From contig NZ_JALUYR010000006.1 in the NCBI RefSeq assembly GCF_027012695.1, positions 1 through 61,082 on the forward strand: a stretch of 61,082 bases of DNA. Direction: 5' to 3'. Below are positions 1-11,553 of this stretch, piece after piece. The notes below the pieces were generated by a model, which was not told the DNA's origin, made no database searches, and was given only the letters and a program-made list of their open reading frames with translations. The DNA is from Thermococcus sp. Its GTDB lineage: Archaea > Methanobacteriota_B > Thermococci > Thermococcales > Thermococcaceae. The stretch's first letter is position 1. Every line of letters starts with the position of its first letter. Position numbers and translations under genes: made by a program.

Positions 1-37
1 ATTTCCCTTCTCCCGAAGGGTAATATACTGGGCGAAG

Positions 38-50
38 GCGTTAAATATCC
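38..50 (+). promoter_or_regulatory. BRE/TATA promoter of the UPF0175/DUF3368 pair
   Basis: The AT-rich box TTAAATATC lies about 25 bp before a predicted start near base 70. A GGTGGGA ribosome binding site follows just before the ATG at 79. Inferred from archaeal promoter spacing only. Confidence 0.5.
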
Positions 51-78
51 TGACACCAATCGCTAACCCGGTGGGAAG

Positions 79-330
79 ATGGGAAAGAAAATAGTTGTTG
101 AGCTACCCGGAATGGTAAAGATACCTGATGAGGAAGTTGAGGAGAGAATCAGGATAGAGCTTGCGCTCAGGCTGTACGAGAAGGGCATACTCTCCTTCGG
201 GCAGGCGAGAAGATTGGCAGGTCTAAGCAAGTGGGAGTTCATTGAACTCCTCGCGAGGGAAGGGAGTGGCATACCCTATGACGAGGAAGAGCTTGAGAGC
301 GACCTTAAGGTTCTGGAGGAGCTCTCATGA
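79..330 (+). CDS. UPF0175 family protein, probable antitoxin
   Basis: This 83-residue protein resembles the UPF0175 family, short DNA-binding proteins usually paired with a DUF3368 toxin. An amphipathic N-terminal half is followed by a helix-turn-helix-like stretch at residues 39-62 (SFGQARRLAGLSKWEF). The stop overlaps the start of the next gene by 4 bp (ATGA), as expected for translationally coupled antitoxin-toxin genes. The antitoxin comes first and would bind the toxin and repress the pair; this role is inferred from family and arrangement. Confidence 0.85.
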   Translation: MGKKIVVELPGMVKIPDEEVEERIRIELALRLYEKGILSFGQARRLAGLSKWEFIELLAREGSGIPYDEEELESDLKVLEELS

Positions 331-812
331 GGGCAGTTGTGAACTCGTCCCCGCTCATATTCCTTGCCAAGCTCGGGCTTCTTGACCTTCTAGAGAAGCT
401 CTTTGATGATGTTTATATCACAGAGGCCGTTTATCATGAGACTGTTGTTGAGGGTGCGGGGCATGAAGAGGCCGTCTTAATAGCAAACGCGGATTTTCTG
501 AAAAGGGTCTCGGTGAAGAACCAGAGGCTCGTGAAGTTTCTGCTTGAGATGATAGACCACGGAGAGGCCGAGACGATAGCGTTTGCCCTCGAAAATGAGG
601 TTGATTTGATCGTTCTCGATGACAAGGACGCGAGAAAAGTTGCGAGGGGCTTTGGGGTGAAGGTAGCGGGAACGCTTGGCTTACTCCTCCTCGCGAAGAG
701 AAGAGGTGTTATATCTCAGATTGCTCCCTACGTGGAAGAGCTGAGAAGAAACGGCTTCAGGATCTCGGATGAGGTTGTAAAAAGAATTCTAAGAGAAGCA
801 GGCGAGCTTTAG
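327..812 (+). CDS. DUF3368 domain protein, PIN-like toxin
   Basis: This 161-residue protein has the DUF3368 layout, a PIN-like nuclease fold. It starts with VVNSSPLIFLAKLG, where Asn6 takes the place of the first PIN aspartate, as is usual in the family. Further acidic positions are E38, E80 and the D98/D99/D101 cluster, followed by a glycine-rich helix (VAGTLGLLLLAKRRG). It is probably a metal-dependent RNase held in check by the upstream UPF0175 protein. RNA cleavage has to be inferred from the fold. Confidence 0.85.
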   Translation: MRAVVNSSPLIFLAKLGLLDLLEKLFDDVYITEAVYHETVVEGAGHEEAVLIANADFLKRVSVKNQRLVKFLLEMIDHGEAETIAFALENEVDLIVLDDKDARKVARGFGVKVAGTLGLLLLAKRRGVISQIAPYVEELRRNGFRISDEVVKRILREAGEL

Positions 813-892
813 GCTTCTTTCGCCTTTTTCATGCCGATTTCGACGCCCTTAGCGACGGCCTCTTGGAAGAGGAGCTCCTTTGTATCTTTCCT
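809..892 (-). pseudogene. Orphan coding tail of a lost gene
   Basis: One minus-strand frame reads KELLFQEAVAKGVEIGMKKAKEA and then stops, overlapping the end of the DUF3368 gene. The sequence is helical and protein-like, but there is no start or upstream body. The membrane-protein gene at 849-1193 ends by reading the same DNA in another frame (APLPRGRR). It looks like the C-terminal remnant of an unrelated gene, perhaps an antitoxin; the family is not recognised. Confidence 0.3.
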
Positions 893-1193
893 TGTACTTG
901 TGCCATGTATAAAGACCGTAAATAAACGTCCCGGCAAACATAATGATCAGTAGCCATAGAGGCCAAAAGGCGTAAACTTCTGCCCCCGGTGATTTCATCA
1001 ATGCGCCTAGTTGTAATAAAAACGACCCAAGAACTGAGAGAACTGATAATATTAACCCACCTTTCATTCCATTTTTTGCACAGCCCTTGCTACTGCATTC
1101 TAAAGGATCCGAGCCCCACATATCTTCCAGAAGGTACCAGACTCCAAACATACTTCCAAACGCAAAAAGAAGCACCAAATCAGCTATGTCCAT
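849..1193 (-). CDS. Small membrane protein of unknown function
   Basis: The ATG at 1193 is preferred over an upstream in-frame start because a GGGAGGAGGGA ribosome binding site lies directly before it. The 114-residue product has three likely membrane helices (about residues 4-22, 44-62 and 72-95) and two cysteines in the first loop (ECSSKGC). Its last ten residues (APLPRGRR end) are basic, low in conservation-like character, and read out of frame through a gene remnant, so the original C-terminus may be lost. No family recognised. Confidence 0.55.
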   Translation of the reverse strand: MDIADLVLLFAFGSMFGVWYLLEDMWGSDPLECSSKGCAKNGMKGGLILSVLSVLGSFLLQLGALMKSPGAEVYAFWPLWLLIIMFAGTFIYGLYTWHKYKERYKGAPLPRGRR

Positions 1194-1359
1194 TTCCCTC
1201 CTCCCGGAGGGTATAATACTGGGAGTTGAGAAGGGCATTGACCACCTGAGTAGGGATAAAAATGGAAAAGGGTGCATACACCCATGACAGGCACGGCAGG
1301 ATGTGGTAGACCCAAGCGTTCTCCTTTTTCGCGTAGAGAACCAGAAAACGATGGGGAAC
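1180..1359 (-). pseudogene. 5'-truncated ORF relic, membrane-protein-like
   Basis: Between the vapC stop and the small membrane protein gene a minus frame stays open for about 59 codons with protein-like content (YAKKENAWVYHILPCL, later NSQYYTLREEGNGHS and a stop). It has no start codon and begins at the vapC stop. Its end closely matches a minus-strand frame at bases 1-50 (AFAQYITLREKGN), with several third-position differences. I read it as a decayed gene whose relative may lie off the left edge. Confidence 0.35.
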
Positions 1360-1755
1360 TCAAAGCCACTCTATTTTCACCTTGTCCTCAACGCTTTTGA
1401 ACTTCTCATCTCCGGTTAGGAGAGTGGCGTTCAAATCCATTGCCGTTGCGGCGGCGAAGGCCTCTGCATAGCTGAGCCTGTGGAAGGCTTTTATTCTCCC
1501 GGCTATGAGAGCGAGTCTCTCATCGGCAACCACGAGTTTGATCGGTTCCCTCCTGATAAGGGCAACCGCGAGATTTGCTATATCCGTTCCCCGCTTTCTC
1601 GAAATGATGTAGTAAACCTCGCCGAGGTTCACCACGTTCATGTAAAGTTCGGCCTTCCCACTTCTCCCGAGGTTGAGATACTCCTCAACCCTCTCCGCCG
1701 CTGGTTCATCGTTCATGTAAGCCAAAACTGCATAGCTATCCAAGACGACCCTCAT
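1360..1755 (-). CDS. vapC: VapC-type PIN domain toxin
   Basis: The 131-residue PIN domain protein begins MRVVLDSYAVLAYM. Predicted metal-binding acids are D6, E46 (NLGEVYY), E98 (SYAEAFAAA, where Asp is more usual) and D116 (LLTGDEKF). It is probably an endoribonuclease toxin. Its start overlaps the stop of the upstream VapB antitoxin gene by 4 bp, so the pair is coupled. It belongs to a different toxin family from the DUF3368 toxin at 327-812. Confidence 0.9.
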   Translation of the reverse strand: MRVVLDSYAVLAYMNDEPAAERVEEYLNLGRSGKAELYMNVVNLGEVYYIISRKRGTDIANLAVALIRREPIKLVVADERLALIAGRIKAFHRLSYAEAFAAATAMDLNATLLTGDEKFKSVEDKVKIEWL

Positions 1756-1988
1756 TCTCTGACCTCCAGCTCCTCTTCCTCTTTCCGGATTTCTTGGAGT
1801 ATCTCTCTGACGGGTTTCTCGAACTTTACAAGCCCCCTGAGCTTCAGGTCTTTCTTTACCGGAACTATCACAATCTCGTCTCCAAAGTCAAGAACCTCAA
1901 GCTCGTCGCCCTCTTTGATGCCAAACTTCTCGCGAATTGCCTTGGGTAAGACTATCTGGCCCTTTGAGGAAACTTTGACCGTTACCAT
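1752..1988 (-). CDS. vapB: VapB-type AbrB/MazE antitoxin
   Basis: The 78-residue protein has an N-terminal SpoVT/AbrB swapped-hairpin domain (VKVSSKGQIVLPKAIREKFG, residues 4-23; GDELEVLDFGDEIVIVP) and an acidic C-terminal tail that would wrap the toxin. It probably represses its own promoter. A GGTGA ribosome binding site precedes ATG 1988, and a TATA-like box (minus-strand AACGTTTTTATGC, about 2021-2033) gives it a promoter separate from rps7 upstream. Confidence 0.9.
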   Translation of the reverse strand: MVTVKVSSKGQIVLPKAIREKFGIKEGDELEVLDFGDEIVIVPVKKDLKLRGLVKFEKPVREILQEIRKEEEELEVRE

Positions 1989-2091
1989 CTTACATTCACC
2001 AAAATTGTCTTACTCAACGAGCATAAAAACGTTTTGGGACAGAAATCTGGAAACGTACAAATGGAGAAATGAGTGGGAAAACTTCCAGCCC

Positions 2092-2739
2092 TCAGCGTGA
2101 GGACTGGGCGATCCTCTCGATTTCTTCCTTCTTGCTGTAGGCGAAGCTCTTCGGATCCTTGTTGGCAGCAGCTATGATCTCCTCAGCCAGAGCCTGGGCG
2201 TAGCTGGTCTTGTTCCTGTAGCACTTTGCTGAGGCTCCAAGGGCGATGTTTTTAAGAGCGATATCTAGCCTCCTGAGTGGAGAGACATCAACGGCCATGT
2301 GGTAGCGGATTCCACCGAAGGCAATGGTGGTGGTGTCCTCCCTCGGGGCGGAGTTCTCGATGGCCCTCACGAGAACCTGAATCGGGTTCTGCTTCGTCCT
2401 GCGCTCGATGATCATGAAGGCCTCCTTGACCACTTCGTAGGCCTTCATCTTCTTGCTCATGAGGGAGCGGTGTTCCCTTCTCATGAAGTGGCCGCCAACC
2501 TTGTGGCTGCTTGAACCGCTGCGCATGACCTTGTTTATGAGCCTCTCGACGATATGAACGTTGGCCTTGCCAAAGGCCTTCTTTGCGTGCCTTCCGTGGC
2601 TGTGTGGGAGTATTCTTGCGTCGAGGTTTATGTAGGGCCTGAGCGACGGGTCGTTGACAACGACGTCCTCAACGCTCCACCTGCCCATGACCTTGGTTTC
2701 CTCGGGCCGGTAAAAGCGCTCGGTGAGTTCCCTGGCCAT
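2092..2739 (-). CDS. rps7: 30S ribosomal protein S7
   Basis: This 215-residue protein matches archaeal uS7 throughout, including [19 protein letters not shown] and [24 protein letters not shown]. It binds the 3' major domain of 16S rRNA and nucleates head assembly. ATG 2739 is chosen over an in-frame GTG three codons earlier because that GTG is part of the GAGGTGA ribosome binding site. It is the last gene of the rpoH-to-rps7 operon, 5 bp after rps12. Confidence 0.97.
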   Translation of the reverse strand: MARELTERFYRPEETKVMGRWSVEDVVVNDPSLRPYINLDARILPHSHGRHAKKAFGKANVHIVERLINKVMRSGSSSHKVGGHFMRREHRSLMSKKMKAYEVVKEAFMIIERRTKQNPIQVLVRAIENSAPREDTTTIAFGGIRYHMAVDVSPLRRLDIALKNIALGASAKCYRNKTSYAQALAEEIIAAANKDPKSFAYSKKEEIERIAQSSR

Positions 2740-2744
2740 TGTCT

Positions 2745-3188
2745 TCACCTCCTCGGCTTCTCCTTCCTGCCCTTGACAAGCTCCTTGAGGCTAACGCGGT
2801 TCACCTTGACGACCTTGTATCTGATACCTGGGATATCACCCATCGAACCGCCCTTAGGACCGCCGATTCCCTCGATGATGACCTCGTCGTGCTCGTCGAT
2901 GTGGTTGATGGCACCGTCACCTGGCGTAAAAGCGGTAACGACCTTACCGTTCTTGATGAGCTGAACACGAACGGCCTTACGCATGGCCGAGTTCGGCTGC
3001 TTTGCCTCGACGGCGATCTTCTCCAGGACGATTCCCCTGGCCTGTGGAGCGCCTTCAAGTGGGTCGCTCTTCTCCTTGAGTCTGAGAACCCTTCTCTTGT
3101 AGCGGATGTCACTCCAGCGGAACTTCTTCCTCTTGAGCTTGAGCTTTCTTCCCGCGAATTCTCCATAGGGGGCTTTCTTTCCAGCCAT
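2745..3188 (-). CDS. rps12: 30S ribosomal protein S12
   Basis: The 147-residue archaeal uS12 carries the decoding-loop signature [15 protein letters not shown] and the conserved [22 protein letters not shown] block. It sits at the decoding centre of the small subunit. The start at 3188 follows a GAGGTGATTATC ribosome binding site; a longer version would begin inside that site. The nusA gene lies 10 bp upstream in the same operon. Confidence 0.97.
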
Positions 3189-3198
3189 GATAATCACC

Positions 3199-3944
<746 letters not shown>

Positions 3945-3957
3945 TACTCACACCTCC

Positions 3958-5133
3958 CTACTCCCTTTTCGGTCTCAGGGGGAGATTCATTGCCAGTCTG
4001 ACCATTCCCGTACCCACGGGCACGGGCTGGCCTATGAGCACGTTCTCAACGACGCCGTTGAGCGGGTCAACTTCCCCCCTCTCAGCGGCCTCGAAGAGGT
4101 GCTGTGTGGTTATCTCGAAGGCGGCCCTGGCAAGCACGCTGGCCTTCTCCCCAACTATACCGTGCCTGCCTATGGGCAGTATGACTCCATCGAGCGTCAT
4201 CATGTCGGCGACGAGCATGATGTGCCTGACGTCGACCTCGAGACCCTGCTCGCGCATCGTGTTGACGATTTCCTCGATGATAGCGTTTCTCGCCGCTTCA
4301 ATGCCGAGAACCTCGGCGATTTCCCAGATGTTGTTCGTCCTGGTCCTCGTCGGATCAACTCCCGGAACCTTGAGCACCTGCTTGAAGTTCGAGCCCTCGG
4401 TGTAGATGACGTACTCGTCTCCTTCCTTCCTTATGATCGTCTTTCCGACGCCGGAGAGGCCCTTAAGGCGGTGCTTTTTAACCTTTTCGGCGAGTCTTCT
4501 CAACTCTGAGAGCTTCGTTGCCTTCTTGGGCCGCACGATGAGGGTGTAGCCATCCACCTCGAACTCCGCGCTCTTGAAGGATCCCTCAAGCTTTCTCAGG
4601 ATCTTCTCCATGTCAAGGCCGGCCTTTTCGAGCCTCTCCGGGTCGATCTCGACGATGAACTCGAAGTTAAGGATGTCTATGCTCATCTCCCTTGCGAGGT
4701 TCTCCAGGGTGGTGCCCTCTATCCTCCTCGCGACTTCAAGGGCCTTCTCCCTGTCGTAGCGGTGCTTCTCGTCGAGGTAGACGGTCATTATTGGCGTTGA
4801 GGGGTTCTTCCTGGCATCGACAATCTCGATGATCCTCGGCAGACCGAGGGTGACGTTTATCTCGGCGACACCCGCGTAGTGGAAGGTGTTGAGGGTCATC
4901 TGGGTTGAGGGTTCGCCGATTGATTGAGCGGCGACGGTTCCTATGGCTTCTCCGGGCTCGATGAGGGCCCTTTTATACTCCTTCACCGTCTCCTCGATGA
5001 TGGTCTCGATTTCCGCCTTCTTGAGCTTGTACTTCCTGTTGTACTCGACGAGCTTGCTGTAGAGCTCCTCCCTGACGTTCTCGGGGAGGTCGGCCTTGTT
5101 GACTAGACTCCTGATGGTCTTAGCTGCGACCAT
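3958..5133 (-). CDS. rpoA2: DNA-directed RNA polymerase subunit A''
   Basis: This 391-residue protein is the C-terminal part of the largest subunit, split from A' as in other archaea. [30 protein letters not shown] near residues 60-90 is the trigger loop region; the C-terminal part ([26 protein letters not shown]) closes the clamp base. The start at 5133 follows a GGAGGTGA site made of the last codons of rpoA1, whose stop is one base upstream, indicating coupling. No intein is present. Confidence 0.97.
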   Translation of the reverse strand: MVAAKTIRSLVNKADLPENVREELYSKLVEYNRKYKLKKAEIETIIEETVKEYKRALIEPGEAIGTVAAQSIGEPSTQMTLNTFHYAGVAEINVTLGLPRIIEIVDARKNPSTPIMTVYLDEKHRYDREKALEVARRIEGTTLENLAREMSIDILNFEFIVEIDPERLEKAGLDMEKILRKLEGSFKSAEFEVDGYTLIVRPKKATKLSELRRLAEKVKKHRLKGLSGVGKTIIRKEGDEYVIYTEGSNFKQVLKVPGVDPTRTRTNNIWEIAEVLGIEAARNAIIEEIVNTMREQGLEVDVRHIMLVADMMTLDGVILPIGRHGIVGEKASVLARAAFEITTQHLFEAAERGEVDPLNGVVENVLIGQPVPVGTGMVRLAMNLPLRPKRE

Positions 5134-5134
5134 T

Positions 5135-7852
5135 TCACTCACCTCCCCTCATCTTTACGAGGGTTCTGAGGATAACCCTGTCAACGTCAACGGTCTTGCC
5201 CTGCCAGCTCTTCATCGGGTCTATTCCGTCCTCACCATACCGGAACTGGACGATTATGCCCGTCGGATCCCTGACGGTCCTGTCGTAGTCAACCTTAAGA
5301 TCCTGGAGGGCGTTTATCAAACGACGCTGCATGTAACCGCTCTGCGCAGTTCTGACCGCGGTGTCAACGAGACCTTCCCTTCCACCCATCGCGTGGAAGA
5401 AGTACTCCTGTGGCGTGAGACCGCTCTTGTAGGAGTTGACGATGAAGCCCCTTGCCCTTGCCCCAAGGTCGCCGGGCTTGAAGTGGGTGAGAACCCTTCC
5501 GCGGTAGCCGCGGTAGAGACGCTTTCCTCTAATTGACTGCTGGCCGAGTAGTGCTGCCATCTGGGTGATGTTGAGCATCTTACCCCTGGCTCCGGTCTTG
5601 GCCATTATGACCGCGTGGTTGTTCATACCGAGATACTTCTCGGCGATCTTACCGGCGTTGTCACGTGCTTCAGCTAAAACCGCCATGATCTTGCTCTCCA
5701 GGGTTTCCTCAAGGGTCTTACCCGGGAGGGGTTCGAGTTCACCGCGCTTGTATGCCTCAATGAGCCTGTTCACCTTCTCCTCGGCCTCGCGGATTATCTC
5801 CCTTATCCTCTCAATGGCCTCCTCGGGGAGGTCCTCGTCGTCTATCGCAGTGGTAAAGCCCTTGTGGGTTATCACCCAGATGGCAAGCTTCGTCACCTGG
5901 TCGAGGAACTGCCTGGCTCTCTCGACACCGTATTCTCTCACTATGATGTCGAGGAGCTTTCCGTCCTCCCTACCGTAGGCCTTCTTGTCCACCGCGCCGC
6001 TGAGGAGCTTTCCGTTCTGGATGTAGACGAAGCCGTCGTAGGCTATCTTCCTGACCTCCTCGGGTTCGGGTATAAGCTTCTCCTCGATGAGCTTTTCGAG
6101 GGCCTCGCAGCGCTCGGGTTCATCGCAGAGCTTGTTGCGGTACCAGATGGTCAGATCCTCTGGGAGAACGAGGGAGAAAATCCTTTTGCCACTCCAGAGC
6201 TCGAGGCCGTCCTCAACCCTGTCCGGAGCGGGGAGCTTCTCCACGTCTATGCCCGCGAACATGAGCATCTGCTCGACCTCACTCCTCGTGAAGTAGGCCC
6301 CCTCGCGCGTGAGGAGATAACCGCCGGAGATGTGGTCCTGAATTCCAGCGATGAGCGGGCCTCCATACCTCGGTGAGATTATGTGGTTCTGAACCTCCAT
6401 GAGTATCTTCGCTTCCGCCTGAGCCTCCTCGGTCTGGGGCACGTGGAGGTTCATCTCGTCACCGTCGAAGTCCGCGTTATAGGGCGGGCAGACCGCTAAG
6501 TTGAGGCGGAAGGTCCTGTAGGGCATTACCCTAACGCGGTGGGCCATTATGCTCATCCTGTGGAGACTCGGCTGCCTGTTGAAGAGGACGACGTCCCCAT
6601 CCTGGAGGTGTCTCTCAACGGTCCAGCCGATGTCCAGCTTCTCGGCTATCGTTTCGAGGTTGTTCTCCATCAGGCGTATCCTTCTCCCGTCGGGGTCAAT
6701 GACGTAGTTTGCCCCGGGATACTTCTCGGGCCCGTTGAGGACCATCTTTTTGAGCTTTTCGAAGTTGAACTCCGTGACCTTCTCAGGAACGGTGAGCTCC
6801 ATTGCTATCGCGAGGGGAACGCCGACCTCGTTGATGCTTATCATTGGGTCGGGACTGATGACGGTTCTCGCCGAGAAGTTGACGCGCTTACCGCTGAGGT
6901 TTCCACGGAAACGACCCTCTTTGCCCTTCAATCGCTGGGAGAGGGTCTTGAGCGGCCTTCCGCTCTTGTGCTTGGCCGGAGGAATTCCAGAGGTCTCGTT
7001 GTTGATGTAAGTTGTCACGTGGTACTGGAGGAGGTCCCAGAGGTCCTCTATGATGAGCTGCGGCGCTCCGGCCTCGATGTTGCTCCTGAGGCGGTTGTTT
7101 ATCCTGATGATGTCGACGAGCTTGTGGGTGAGGTCGTCCTCCGCTCTTATGCCGCTCTCGAGGGTGATGGAGGGCCTCATGGTAACCGGCGGAACCGGCA
7201 AAACTGTGAGGACCATCCACTCCGGGCGGGCCTTCTCGGGGTGGAGTCCGAGGAGCGGTAAGTCCCTGTCGGGCACCTTCTCGAGCCTGTCCCTGACTTC
7301 GCTCGGCATCATCCTGTGCTTGTACTCGTTGCCCTCCTCGTCCCTCCTGAGCTCGTAGTAGATCGTCGGTCTCTCGAACTTGATGGGGAACTGTGGGGCA
7401 CCACAGTGCGGGCAGACCATTCTCTCCTTGGCCTTCTTGTGTATCTCCTTGATGAGTCTGTCCTTGGCCTTCTTCCTGTCGCCGACGACCTCGAATTTCT
7501 GCATGTACTCCTCTATCTCTTCATCAGTGAGCTTGATCCTTCCGCACTCTCTGCAGGTGCTCTCCAGGACGCGGTGAATTGTCTTCGCAAAGCCCACGTG
7601 AATTACTGGACGGGCGAGCTCGACGTGGCCGAAGTGTCCGGGGCACTCCCCGGCTCTTGCACCGCAGGTTTCACAGCGAAGTCCGGGATCAACGACGCCG
7701 AGGCGCTTGTCCATGAGGCCGCCCTCGATGGGGTAGCCATCGTCGTCGTAGGTGTCTGGAACGGTTATCTCGGCTGCGCTCATCTTCCTGATCTCCTGGG
7801 GTGAGAGGATTCCAAACTCAATACTCCCGATGACCTTCTTAATGGACTGCAT
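5135..7852 (-). CDS. rpoA1: DNA-directed RNA polymerase subunit A'
   Basis: The 905-residue catalytic subunit contains the active-site loop [15 protein letters not shown], whose three aspartates hold the catalytic magnesium. N-terminal zinc sites are [17 protein letters not shown] and CRECG with CPHCG further on. The start at 7852 is chosen because the family N-terminus (about eight residues before GSIEFGI) lines up there; two earlier in-frame starts exist. The rpoB stop is 5 bp upstream. Confidence 0.97.
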   Translation of the reverse strand: MQSIKKVIGSIEFGILSPQEIRKMSAAEITVPDTYDDDGYPIEGGLMDKRLGVVDPGLRCETCGARAGECPGHFGHVELARPVIHVGFAKTIHRVLESTCRECGRIKLTDEEIEEYMQKFEVVGDRKKAKDRLIKEIHKKAKERMVCPHCGAPQFPIKFERPTIYYELRRDEEGNEYKHRMMPSEVRDRLEKVPDRDLPLLGLHPEKARPEWMVLTVLPVPPVTMRPSITLESGIRAEDDLTHKLVDIIRINNRLRSNIEAGAPQLIIEDLWDLLQYHVTTYINNETSGIPPAKHKSGRPLKTLSQRLKGKEGRFRGNLSGKRVNFSARTVISPDPMISINEVGVPLAIAMELTVPEKVTEFNFEKLKKMVLNGPEKYPGANYVIDPDGRRIRLMENNLETIAEKLDIGWTVERHLQDGDVVLFNRQPSLHRMSIMAHRVRVMPYRTFRLNLAVCPPYNADFDGDEMNLHVPQTEEAQAEAKILMEVQNHIISPRYGGPLIAGIQDHISGGYLLTREGAYFTRSEVEQMLMFAGIDVEKLPAPDRVEDGLELWSGKRIFSLVLPEDLTIWYRNKLCDEPERCEALEKLIEEKLIPEPEEVRKIAYDGFVYIQNGKLLSGAVDKKAYGREDGKLLDIIVREYGVERARQFLDQVTKLAIWVITHKGFTTAIDDEDLPEEAIERIREIIREAEEKVNRLIEAYKRGELEPLPGKTLEETLESKIMAVLAEARDNAGKIAEKYLGMNNHAVIMAKTGARGKMLNITQMAALLGQQSIRGKRLYRGYRGRVLTHFKPGDLGARARGFIVNSYKSGLTPQEYFFHAMGGREGLVDTAVRTAQSGYMQRRLINALQDLKVDYDRTVRDPTGIIVQFRYGEDGIDPMKSWQGKTVDVDRVILRTLVKMRGGE

Positions 7853-7857
7853 ACCCA

Positions 7858-10800
7858 TCACACCCTGTCGGTTACCTTGAGGGATGGCCTTATCACCATT
7901 GCCTTCAGCTCGTCGAGGAGGAGCTTGAAGGCGTAGCTCATCTCCACCTTGCTTATCCTCTCCTCCTCACCACAGACCGGGCAGTAGACCTTACCGCGAC
8001 GCTTGTCCTCTAAAGCTAAGTGTCCACAGTTCTCGCAGACCCATACCTCGGTCTTGTCGCTCTCCTCCAGGAGACGCTCTATGAGCAGCATTGCCGCGCC
8101 GTGGCCGACGAGAACATCGCGCTCCATCTCACCAAAGCGAAGGCCTCCTTCCCTGGCCCTTCCCTCGGTGGGCTGCTTGGTTAGCACCTGAACTGGACCT
8201 CTGCTTCTCGCGTGCATCTTGTCCGCGACCATGTGGTGGAGTCTCTGGTAGTAGATGACGCCCACGAATATGTCCGCCTCAAGCCTTCTGCCGGTTATGC
8301 CGTCGTACATGACCTCCCTTCCGCTGTGCTTGAAGCCAAGCTCCTCCAGTTCCTTCCTGAGCTTCTCCTCCTGCTCCCCTATGAAGGCCGTTCCATCAAC
8401 GCGCCTGCCCTTGAGTGAAGCCACCTTCCCACCTATGGCCTCTATGAGCTGTCCGACGGTCATACGGCTCGGGATACCGTGGGGGTTAACGATCAAATCC
8501 GGAACGATTCCACTCTCGCTCCAGGGCATGTCCTCCTGGGGAACGATTAGACCGATAACACCCTTCTGGCCGTGCCTCGAGGCGAACTTGTCGCCCAGCT
8601 CGGGAATGCGGAGGTCTCTCACGGTTACCTTGACGAGCTTGGTCCCATCGCCGGTCTCGGTGATTATGACCTTGTCCACGACACCCTTTTCGCTGGGTCT
8701 GACGGCAACGCTCGTCTCGCGCCTCTCCTGGAGGATTATACCGCCGAGGCCGCTCTGCTCCTCAAGGAACCTCGGCGGTGAGGTTCTTCCAACGAGAACG
8801 TCCTTTCCTTCCACCTTTGATTCGGGGAAGATTATGCCGTCCTCGTCCAGGTGCCTGTAGTATTTTTCGCCGAGGTATCCCTGTATTGTCGGATCGGGGA
8901 TTTCGAAGCGGTCTGTCTGTCCACCGAGGTAGCGCTTCTCCTCAGCCTCATAGGTTCTGAAGAAGCTGCTCCTTCCGAGGCCGCGCTCGATGGAGGCCTT
9001 GTTCATTATGATGGCATCCTCCATGTTGTAACCGCCGTAGCTGAGGACTGCAACCACGAAGTTCTGACCTGCGGGCCTCTCCTCGAAACCAACCGCCTTC
9101 ATGATGCGCGAGTTAACGAGCGGAACCTGTGGATAGTGCATCAGATGACCGCGCGTGTCAACCCTGAGCCTGAAGTTCGCGCTCCCGAGACCGAGGCTCT
9201 GCTTGGCCATGCCCGCTCCATAGGTGTTACGCGGGGCCGCGTTGTGCTCAGGATAGGGAACGAGTGAAGCCGGTATACCGAGTATGGCAGCGGGCATAAG
9301 CTCGAGGTGGGTGTGCTCCTCCGTTACCTCCCAGGGCCATGTTGCAACGTAGGCGTTCTCCTCCTCCTCGGCGTCGAGGTACTCAATAACGCCCATCTTG
9401 ATGAGATCGCTCCAGGTGAGCGTCCCGTTCTTTATCCCCTCAACGTGCTCCCTCGTGAGCTTGGGCTGGCCGTTTTCGACTATGATCAGCGGCCTCCTAA
9501 CGCGACCATCGTCGCTGTTGACGTATATCTCCCTGACCTCCTCGTCCTCGTAGATGGCAACGTTGATTACGTCGCTTATCTTGTCGTTTCTCCTATCGTT
9601 CCTTATCCTCTGAACGAGACCCCTACCGTCCTCGATGGTTCCGATGAGAACACCGTTGAGGTAGACACGGTAAAGACCCGGGGCCGGTCTTCTATCCTCT
9701 ATGGAAACGACGCCCAGCTTCCTGAGGTATTCCCTGACCTCCTCCTCGGGAATGCCCGTGGTTATCTGAGACATCAAAGCTAAGTTCTTGACCAGACCAC
9801 AGTTCGGACCCTCTGGAGTCTCGGTCGGACATATTCTTCCCCAGTGGGTTCCGTGCAAATCACGCGCCTCGAAGTGGGGCTGGTCCCTGCTGAGCGGCGA
9901 AGTCACGCGCCTGAGGTGGGAGAGGGTTGACATATAGTTCGTCCTGTCGAGGAGCTGGCTGACACCGGTCCTCCCGCCGGGCCAGGCACCGGTCGCTAAG
10001 GCATGCTCAATCCTCTCGCTCAGGACATCGGGCCTTATCGAGTTTCTTACAAACCTCTGGATGTTCTCGAAGGTGTACCTCTCTCCCTTCCTCTGGTAGG
10101 TCTTGGTCATCTGGTACTGCATGTCCTTGACGAGCTGGCCGAATGCCACCCTGAAGAGATCCCTCAGGAGGTCTCCCGCTAACTTGAGCCTCTTGTTTGC
10201 ATAGTGGTCCTTGTCGTCCTCTCCGCGGAGGCCGAGGGAAAGCTCGAGGACCTTCAGGGCCATCATGCCGAGGTAGTAGGCCTTGGCCTTCCTGTCCTCG
10301 GGATTAACGCCCATGTGGGGCAGGAGGTTGTTGTCTATGATGTGCTCCGCCCTCCTAAGCCGGTACTCCCTCGGCTGGCCCGGAAGGGAGAGCTTTCCTA
10401 TATAGTCGAGCGCCTCTTCCTGCGTCGTTATGTCGCTCGCGTCCTCCAGGTTGTCGAAGAGAACCTGCTGTATCCTCGGGTCATCGCTGACCGCCTCAAC
10501 TATCTCCTTATCGCTGAGCAATCCGAGGGCGCGCATGACGTAGACGAACTTGACCGGCTTTGGAACGTTCGGGATGTTGACGTAGAGAATGCCGTCCTTC
10601 CTTCTCTCGACGGTGATGAGGGCTCTATAACCGTGCCTGTAGGAGAAAACCTTGGCTATTATCCTGTTCTGCCTCTCGTCCTTCTCGACGAGCGTTTTGT
10701 TCGGGGCGAGATCCTCGATAGAGACTATAACCCTCTCGGAGCCGTTTATGATGAAGTATCCTCCCGGATCCTTCGGGTCCTCGCCGAGTTTTATGAGCTC

Positions 10801-11226
10801 CTCATCGCTGAGGCCGTAGAGGCGGCACGCCTTGGATTTGAGCATTATCGGGAGCTCGCCAATCCTGACCTCGACGGGCTCCTGCTCGATGCCCTTGATG
10901 ACCGGGATGAGTTCCAGGTAGAGCGGTGCGGAGTAGGTTAGGTTCCTTATTCTCGCGTCCATCGGGTAGAGCGGCTTCCTCTGTCCCTGTGCCTCCTGAA
11001 ACTCGGGCTCGCCTATACGGATCCTGCCGAACTTGACCTCGAAGTCCGGTATGTCGGGCTTGAGGCCACCGAACTCGTCTATAACCTGCTGCATGCCGTA
11101 GTCGATGAAGGCGTTGTAAGAATCAAGGTGCTGCCTGACGAGACCCTTCTCACGCCAGTAGTCCTCCATAACAAGCCAGAGGTCGTCGGGATTGACCTCA
11201 ACAACGGTGGATCCCCTGGATGCCAT
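7858..11226 (-). CDS. rpoB: DNA-directed RNA polymerase subunit B
   Basis: The 1122-residue subunit B is a single unsplit chain, as in Thermococcales and unlike the split B'/B'' of methanogens and halophiles. The conserved [28 protein letters not shown] and [16 protein letters not shown] blocks are present, and the C-terminal zinc ribbon is [26 protein letters not shown] 11226 follows a GGGGTGATTGTT site. rpoH lies 18 bp upstream. Confidence 0.97.
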   Translation of the reverse strand: MASRGSTVVEVNPDDLWLVMEDYWREKGLVRQHLDSYNAFIDYGMQQVIDEFGGLKPDIPDFEVKFGRIRIGEPEFQEAQGQRKPLYPMDARIRNLTYSAPLYLELIPVIKGIEQEPVEVRIGELPIMLKSKACRLYGLSDEELIKLGEDPKDPGGYFIINGSERVIVSIEDLAPNKTLVEKDERQNRIIAKVFSYRHGYRALITVERRKDGILYVNIPNVPKPVKFVYVMRALGLLSDKEIVEAVSDDPRIQQVLFDNLEDASDITTQEEALDYIGKLSLPGQPREYRLRRAEHIIDNNLLPHMGVNPEDRKAKAYYLGMMALKVLELSLGLRGEDDKDHYANKRLKLAGDLLRDLFRVAFGQLVKDMQYQMTKTYQRKGERYTFENIQRFVRNSIRPDVLSERIEHALATGAWPGGRTGVSQLLDRTNYMSTLSHLRRVTSPLSRDQPHFEARDLHGTHWGRICPTETPEGPNCGLVKNLALMSQITTGIPEEEVREYLRKLGVVSIEDRRPAPGLYRVYLNGVLIGTIEDGRGLVQRIRNDRRNDKISDVINVAIYEDEEVREIYVNSDDGRVRRPLIIVENGQPKLTREHVEGIKNGTLTWSDLIKMGVIEYLDAEEEENAYVATWPWEVTEEHTHLELMPAAILGIPASLVPYPEHNAAPRNTYGAGMAKQSLGLGSANFRLRVDTRGHLMHYPQVPLVNSRIMKAVGFEERPAGQNFVVAVLSYGGYNMEDAIIMNKASIERGLGRSSFFRTYEAEEKRYLGGQTDRFEIPDPTIQGYLGEKYYRHLDEDGIIFPESKVEGKDVLVGRTSPPRFLEEQSGLGGIILQERRETSVAVRPSEKGVVDKVIITETGDGTKLVKVTVRDLRIPELGDKFASRHGQKGVIGLIVPQEDMPWSESGIVPDLIVNPHGIPSRMTVGQLIEAIGGKVASLKGRRVDGTAFIGEQEEKLRKELEELGFKHSGREVMYDGITGRRLEADIFVGVIYYQRLHHMVADKMHARSRGPVQVLTKQPTEGRAREGGLRFGEMERDVLVGHGAAMLLIERLLEESDKTEVWVCENCGHLALEDKRRGKVYCPVCGEEERISKVEMSYAFKLLLDELKAMVIRPSLKVTDRV

Positions 11227-11244
11227 AACAATCACCCCTCAGAA

Positions 11245-11493
11245 TCAGTCCTCCACCACAAGGCGGTAGTAATAGTAATAGCCCGCCGTCGGGCTCTTCC
11301 TCTTTATCTCGAGAACGTCGCCTGGCTTCGCGCCGAGCGCTACAACTGCAGGATCCGAGGCTTTGATCTGCGGAAGTTGGGATATTCTAATCCTGTACTT
11401 TCTGAGAAGCTCCTCCTTCTCCTCCTCGCTGAGAATTCTGTGCTCGGGAACCAGCTCATGGGTGAATATGTCAAACTCCTTTTTCGTCGCCAC
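11245..11493 (-). CDS. rpoH: DNA-directed RNA polymerase subunit H (Rpb5-like)
   Basis: The 82-residue subunit H corresponds to the C-terminal domain of eukaryotic Rpb5 ([18 protein letters not shown], then [21 protein letters not shown]). I place the start at GTG 11493, giving [10 protein letters not shown], which matches the family length. An in-frame ATG seven codons earlier would make the ribosome binding site AAGGGGG part of the protein. It is the first gene of the RNA polymerase operon. Confidence 0.95.
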   Translation of the reverse strand: MATKKEFDIFTHELVPEHRILSEEEKEELLRKYRIRISQLPQIKASDPAVVALGAKPGDVLEIKRKSPTAGYYYYYRLVVED

Positions 11494-11553
11494 CGAGAAT
11501 TGCCCCCTTAACATTTTTTGAGAACGATACCACTATCCCCCTGTGGGTTTCGG

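Noticed and set aside
1184-1369. 61-residue minus-strand frame MALSSPSFSGS...
   Set aside because: No ribosome binding site; overlaps the better-supported relic frame and vapC; composition not protein-like.
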